Assembly (NCBI GenBank): GCA_011372105.1
Contig: DRTT01000121.1
Location: 1-19,366, forward strand
Length of the DNA: 19,366 bases
Reading direction: 5' to 3'
Source: Candidatus Aerophobota bacterium
GTDB lineage: Bacteria > Aerophobota > Aerophobia > Aerophobales > B3-G15
Of the stretch, positions 16,225 to 19,366 are shown piece after piece (positions within the stretch are counted from its first letter, which is position 1; each line of letters opens with the position of its first letter). Under the pieces are notes generated by a model. It was not told the origin of the DNA, did not search any database, and worked only from the letters and a program-made list of their open reading frames with translations. The translations under genes and the position numbers were made by a program.

Positions 16225-16289
16225 TCATAATTAATATAAACCAATAAGATATTTCACCTCTTTTCCTCTCAACAAAAAGTTAATTATGA
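16225..16289. repeat. 10-bp inverted repeat flanking the eda leader and a candidate promoter
   Basis: TCATAATTAA at 16225-16234 and its exact complement TTAATTATGA at 16280-16289 are about 55 bp apart centre to centre. The right arm covers the stop codon of the flavoprotein gene. Between them, on the minus strand, TTGAGA (16267-16272) and TCTTAT (16244-16249) with a 17-nt spacer form a possible weak promoter for eda-kdgK. The arms could be paired operator sites for a regulator or chance AT-rich sequence. Confidence 0.35.
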
Positions 16290-18118
16290 TTCATTGATTT
16301 CTGTACAACTACAACACTTTTTATCTCAAACTGCATCTTTTCTCCACGTTTCCTTATGACTATGTATTTATTTTTCCAGCTATTATCATCTTTAGGAAGA
16401 GGCTCCGGGTCTTCAAATCTACGATAGTATATATGTGGTCCACGACTTTCCTTTCGAATCATTGCTGATCCAACCACCATCTGGGCCACTTTTAGAAGAT
16501 TTAGGGTCTCTAAAGCAAACTTGATACCTTTTTCATCAACGCTAATTCCCTCTCTTTCTACTTCTCTCAGCCTTTCAAATGCTTTACTTAGCCCTTCTTC
16601 CGTTCTTATAATACTAGCATGGGAAAAAAGTAATTCCTGAATTTGACTTCTAACTAAGAGAGCCTTTTCTCCTTTGCTCTTACAATTCAAATCCTTCAAT
16701 ATGTTATAAATTTTTTCAACATCTTTAGATTCTATTTTATATCGACCTATTCTTCCTGTCTCGTCTATAGCGCTTAATCCAGCAATTTTGCCAAATACTT
16801 GACAATCAAGCAAGGCATTACCCCCTGGTCTATTAGCTCCATGCTGTCCACCAGCACATTCTCCTGCAGCAAAAAGACCTTTGACGGATGTCTCTGCTCT
16901 CCTCCGTATCTTGACTCCACCCTGGAAATGCTGAGCTGCAGGAGCTATCTCTATTTTTCCCTCTTTCATCAAGTCAAATCCTCTTTTTTCAAACCAAGAC
17001 AATATCTCTGGATTTATTCTCCGAAGTCTCTCCAGAGGTATTTTTCTCAGCTCCTCTCCGCTCAACAAATCAATTCCTTTAACCTTTTTATACCAGTTGC
17101 TTATTTCTCTTAGTTCCTCCCACTTCAAATTTTTTGGATTCCGTGTATAATCTAAATAAACTTTTTTACCTTCTCTTATCTCTTTATACACAGCTATATC
17201 GATCAAATGAGACTTATGTTCAAATGATATTGGCCAGCTTGCTCCTTTTTGGAAAACAGTAAGGTAAATTTCGCTCAAAGACGAATTACGCGGAAAATAT
17301 TTCTCTAAAAACTCCTCTCCCTTATCGTTAACAAAACGGGGGATAGCTCGCATCATACTACCAGAGCATGCTAATTTAGTTGCAACTGAAGATAAGCCTA
17401 TCTGGATAAACTCCATATTTACCAAATCAGCTCCTGCTCGATAAGCCATAGCATATCCATCACCTGTCATTTCTCGAGGATAGACACTGACCGCGAAGAC
17501 TTCTCCTGCCCCTCCAGTAGCTAAAATAGTTGCTTTACTTTTAAAAATTATAGGATTGTCTTTTTCATCTAACCCTAACGCTCCTACTACTCTGTTCTCA
17601 GAAGAGGAAATGATCAAGTCAACAATAAAAATATTTTCCATTATCTTTACCTGAGTCTCCTTTATCCTTTTAATAAGTACCTCTTCAATATGGATAGCTG
17701 TATAAGGGCCTGTATAGCAAGCTCGTGCATACATAGAACCATCTGTCAAGAACTGATCAGGCTTATCTCCTTTTTTGATCCATGGAACTCCCAATCTGTC
17801 CAGATATTCGAAAGCCTCCCGAGAATTTCTGGCCAATATTTGAGCCAAATCCTCATCTGAAGCATACCCTCCCAACTTATAGATATCTTCAGCATGATAT
17901 TTCCAGTTATTCTCTTTTACTGGTTGCGTGAAAGGTAAAGTGACGTGAAAAGCCATCCGATCAGAGCAAGCAGTAGCAGTTACACCGCTTATTCCTAATT
18001 TTCCTTTAAGAGCCAAGATAATCTTTGCCATAGAATCTTTTTCTGCCGCTGCGACTGCAGCACGGAGACCAGCTCCCCCTCCTCCTATCACCAACACATC
18101 ACATGCATATTCTTTCAT
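16280..18118 (-). CDS. FAD-dependent oxidoreductase of the SdhA/FrdA/AprA superfamily, non-canonical active site
   Basis: 612 residues with an N-terminal Rossmann FAD site GGGGAG at 12-17, the family's ATGGAGE segment, and GECAGGQHGANRPGGNALLD in the C-terminal FAD region, a strong match to succinate dehydrogenase/fumarate reductase flavoproteins. Features of a true Sdh/Frd are changed. The His that binds FAD covalently (SHT motif) is absent from LGISGVTATA, so FAD is probably non-covalent. The RGEGG active-site segment is replaced by CSGSMMRA, with Ser252 in the Arg position. His397 in QHFQGGV and the substrate-domain TGPYTAIH are kept. There is no signal peptide, so it is cytoplasmic. It begins 5 nt after the SDR gene, with AGGAGG in that gene's last codons. 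Genome annotations often call such proteins fumarate reductase or aspartate oxidase, but this context and active site suggest oxidation or reduction of a sugar-derived acid. Substrate unknown. Confidence 0.85.
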   Translation of the reverse strand: MKEYACDVLVIGGGGAGLRAAVAAAEKDSMAKIILALKGKLGISGVTATACSDRMAFHVTLPFTQPVKENNWKYHAEDIYKLGGYASDEDLAQILARNSREAFEYLDRLGVPWIKKGDKPDQFLTDGSMYARACYTGPYTAIHIEEVLIKRIKETQVKIMENIFIVDLIISSSENRVVGALGLDEKDNPIIFKSKATILATGGAGEVFAVSVYPREMTGDGYAMAYRAGADLVNMEFIQIGLSSVATKLACSGSMMRAIPRFVNDKGEEFLEKYFPRNSSLSEIYLTVFQKGASWPISFEHKSHLIDIAVYKEIREGKKVYLDYTRNPKNLKWEELREISNWYKKVKGIDLLSGEELRKIPLERLRRINPEILSWFEKRGFDLMKEGKIEIAPAAQHFQGGVKIRRRAETSVKGLFAAGECAGGQHGANRPGGNALLDCQVFGKIAGLSAIDETGRIGRYKIESKDVEKIYNILKDLNCKSKGEKALLVRSQIQELLFSHASIIRTEEGLSKAFERLREVEREGISVDEKGIKFALETLNLLKVAQMVVGSAMIRKESRGPHIYYRRFEDPEPLPKDDNSWKNKYIVIRKRGEKMQFEIKSVVVVQKSMNHN

Positions 18119-18123
18119 CCTTT

Positions 18124-18912
18124 CTATAACCTCCTGATATGGAATCCACCATCAACATTAATAATATCTCCCGTAGAGTAAGGATAAAATCCTTTGACAA
18201 GCGCAACTACTGCCTTACCCACATCCTCTGGAGTTCCCCACCTTTTGATAGGAAAGATTCCTTCTTTTAGCATTTTATCATATTTTTCTTTTACTGGCTG
18301 AGTCATATCTGTTAGTATTATACCTGGTCTTACTTCGTATACCTTAATATCCCACGTGGCTAATTTTATCGCGAAAAGCTTTGTCATCATGCTTATACCT
18401 GCTTTACTTATACAGTACTCAGGTCGGTTAATAGAAACAGCATAAGAAGAGACAGAGGAAATATTCACAATTACAAATTCTCGATCTGGAAATTTTTCTT
18501 TCTGTTCAATCATCCATTTGGCAACAATTTGAGTAAGAAAAAAAGCTCCCTTTAAGTTGATTGCAATAACTCTATCAAAGCTTCTCTCTGTTGTCTCCAG
18601 GATATCTTTTCTTTCTATGGGAGCAACACCTGCATTATTTACAAGTATATCTATTCTTCCAAATCTTTCTTTTATTTCTCTCACTAAATTCTCTCGAGAT
18701 GCAGTATCAGATATATCAGCTTGAAAATAATGAGCATCTACTCCTTCCTTCCTACACATATCAAGAGTCTGTGTAGCAGTGTCTAACGTACCTCTTCCAT
18801 TAACAGCAATATTTATCCCTTCCTTTGCAAGCTCCATAGCTATTGCTTGACCAATTCCTCTGGTTGATCCTGTTACCAAAGCACACTTTCTCTGATAGCT
18901 ATCTCTTTTCAT
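18124..18912 (-). CDS. Short-chain dehydrogenase/reductase (FabG-like, probable sugar or sugar-acid dehydrogenase)
   Basis: 262 residues with a classical SDR layout: cofactor loop TGSTRGIG at 14-21, Asp66, NNAG at 92-95, and catalytic tetrad Asn119, Ser153, Tyr166 and Lys170 (YCISK). The C-terminal RPGIILTDMT and GDIINVDGG motifs are typical of the FabG/KduD-like group. The second strand ends NGR rather than in an acidic residue, which leans toward NADP(H). Automatic annotation would say 3-oxoacyl-ACP reductase, but the neighbours are sugar-acid genes rather than fatty-acid genes, so a role in interconverting keto and hydroxy groups of a sugar acid is more likely; this is inference. The ATG at 18912 overlaps the upstream oxidoreductase stop (ATGA), indicating coupling. 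Confidence 0.9.
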   Translation of the reverse strand: MKRDSYQRKCALVTGSTRGIGQAIAMELAKEGINIAVNGRGTLDTATQTLDMCRKEGVDAHYFQADISDTASRENLVREIKERFGRIDILVNNAGVAPIERKDILETTERSFDRVIAINLKGAFFLTQIVAKWMIEQKEKFPDREFVIVNISSVSSYAVSINRPEYCISKAGISMMTKLFAIKLATWDIKVYEVRPGIILTDMTQPVKEKYDKMLKEGIFPIKRWGTPEDVGKAVVALVKGFYPYSTGDIINVDGGFHIRRL

Positions 18913-19366
18913 GATGACATCTCTTTAAGGTAGTTGTCTATTGCTTTTGCGGCATGCAAACCGTCTGCAACTGCCCTAACTACGGTTCCACCCCCATTTA
19001 CAATATCACCGCCAGCGAAGACACCTTTTCTGCTTGTTTGGTAATGTTGATCTACCTTTATTAACCCTCTTGAATCAAAATTCACCCCGTTAAGAGCATA
19101 TTTTACTTCCTGGGGTATCTTCTGACCTATTGCTTCTATACATACAGAGACAGGTAAAATGTATTCTGAATCTGGGCCTAATTTTTCTGGTATACGGCGT
19201 CCAGAAGAATCTAAATCGCCTAATCTTGTAAGAGCAACTTTTACTCCTTGTAAGAGATTATTCCCATCAACTACATACTCAACAGGTTGAGCTAAAAGCA
19301 TAAGATGCACTCCTTTACTCATTGCTTCCTCTCTCAATTTTGACCAAATAGGCATCTCTCTTAGAG
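18909..19366 (-). CDS. GltD-like NAD(P)/FAD oxidoreductase, C-terminal part, cut by window edge
   Basis: About 152 residues are visible, from LREMPIWSKLREEAM to the stop. The pattern matches the C-terminal third of glutamate synthase small subunit-like (GltD/NfnL/PreT) pyridine-nucleotide oxidoreductases: SSGRR, CIEAIGQKIP, GLIKVDQHYQTSRKGVFAGGD and GGGTVVRAVADGLHAAKAI, the last being the C-terminal FAD-binding segment. The frame is open to the right edge; the Met at 19355 is within the family's REMP motif and is not a start. No glutamate synthase large subunit is visible, so this is more likely an electron-transfer protein linking NAD(P)H to the nearby flavoprotein or to ferredoxin than part of GOGAT. 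Whether Fe-S cysteines are present at the N-terminus cannot be seen. Confidence 0.88.
   Translation of the reverse strand, partial: LREMPIWSKLREEAMSKGVHLMLLAQPVEYVVDGNNLLQGVKVALTRLGDLDSSGRRIPEKLGPDSEYILPVSVCIEAIGQKIPQEVKYALNGVNFDSRGLIKVDQHYQTSRKGVFAGGDIVNGGGTVVRAVADGLHAAKAIDNYLKEMSS

Noticed and set aside
18124..18912. FabG as part of the fatty acid pathway
   Set aside because: It is far from fabF, on the other strand and embedded in a sugar-acid unit, so the fatty-acid name would mislead.
19353..19355. Met codon as the start of the GltD-like protein
   Set aside because: It is part of the conserved REMP segment, and the frame stays open to the window edge.

Overview
The window carries about 19.4 kb of a compact, AT-rich bacterial genome. 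Genes overlap or abut, some start with GTG or TTG behind strong purine-rich Shine-Dalgarno sites, and the proteins are rich in Lys and Glu. A 2-oxoacid:ferredoxin oxidoreductase subunit, an Fe-S type PurF and a DHH-CBS-tRNA nucleotidyltransferase fusion fit an anaerobic, possibly thermophilic bacterium of a poorly sampled lineage. No rRNA or other phylogenetic marker is present, so I do not name a phylum.

Layout. (1) 1-6469, plus strand: the 3' end of a FabF-type ketoacyl-ACP synthase, then a membrane sensor histidine kinase, a soluble histidine kinase with a degenerate receiver at its N-terminus, and a receiver/HD-GYP response regulator. The coding regions overlap or are 18 nt apart, so this reads as one transcription unit. 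(2) 6510-7937, plus: purF with its own compact promoter. (3) 13969-7908, minus: a five-gene unit behind a near-consensus promoter, in the order phosphohexomutase, orphan 2-oxoacid oxidoreductase gamma subunit, XerD-like recombinase, DHH-CBS-tRNA nucleotidyltransferase, M50 membrane protease. It converges on purF and the last genes overlap tail to tail by 30 nt. (4) 13970-14396: the only gene-free stretch over 300 nt. It holds the promoter of unit 3 at one end and otherwise nothing I recognise. (5) 19366-14397, minus: a catabolic unit entering from beyond the right edge, in the order GltD-like NAD(P)/FAD oxidoreductase (partial), SDR dehydrogenase, SdhA/FrdA-like flavoprotein, KDPG aldolase, KDG kinase.

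How the genes work together. KDG kinase and KDPG aldolase form the lower Entner-Doudoroff / sugar-acid route to pyruvate and glyceraldehyde-3-phosphate. The SDR and two flavoproteins upstream look like oxidoreductases feeding it, but the flavoprotein has lost both the flavin-linking His and the active-site Arg of true fumarate reductases, so its substrate is open. This redox module fused to a KDG pathway is the most interesting unexplained system here. The second most interesting is the pair of paralogous kinases with one HD-GYP output, a probable cyclic-dinucleotide signalling route. No GGDEF protein is seen nearby. No tRNA, rRNA, CRISPR, insertion sequence or phage gene was seen.
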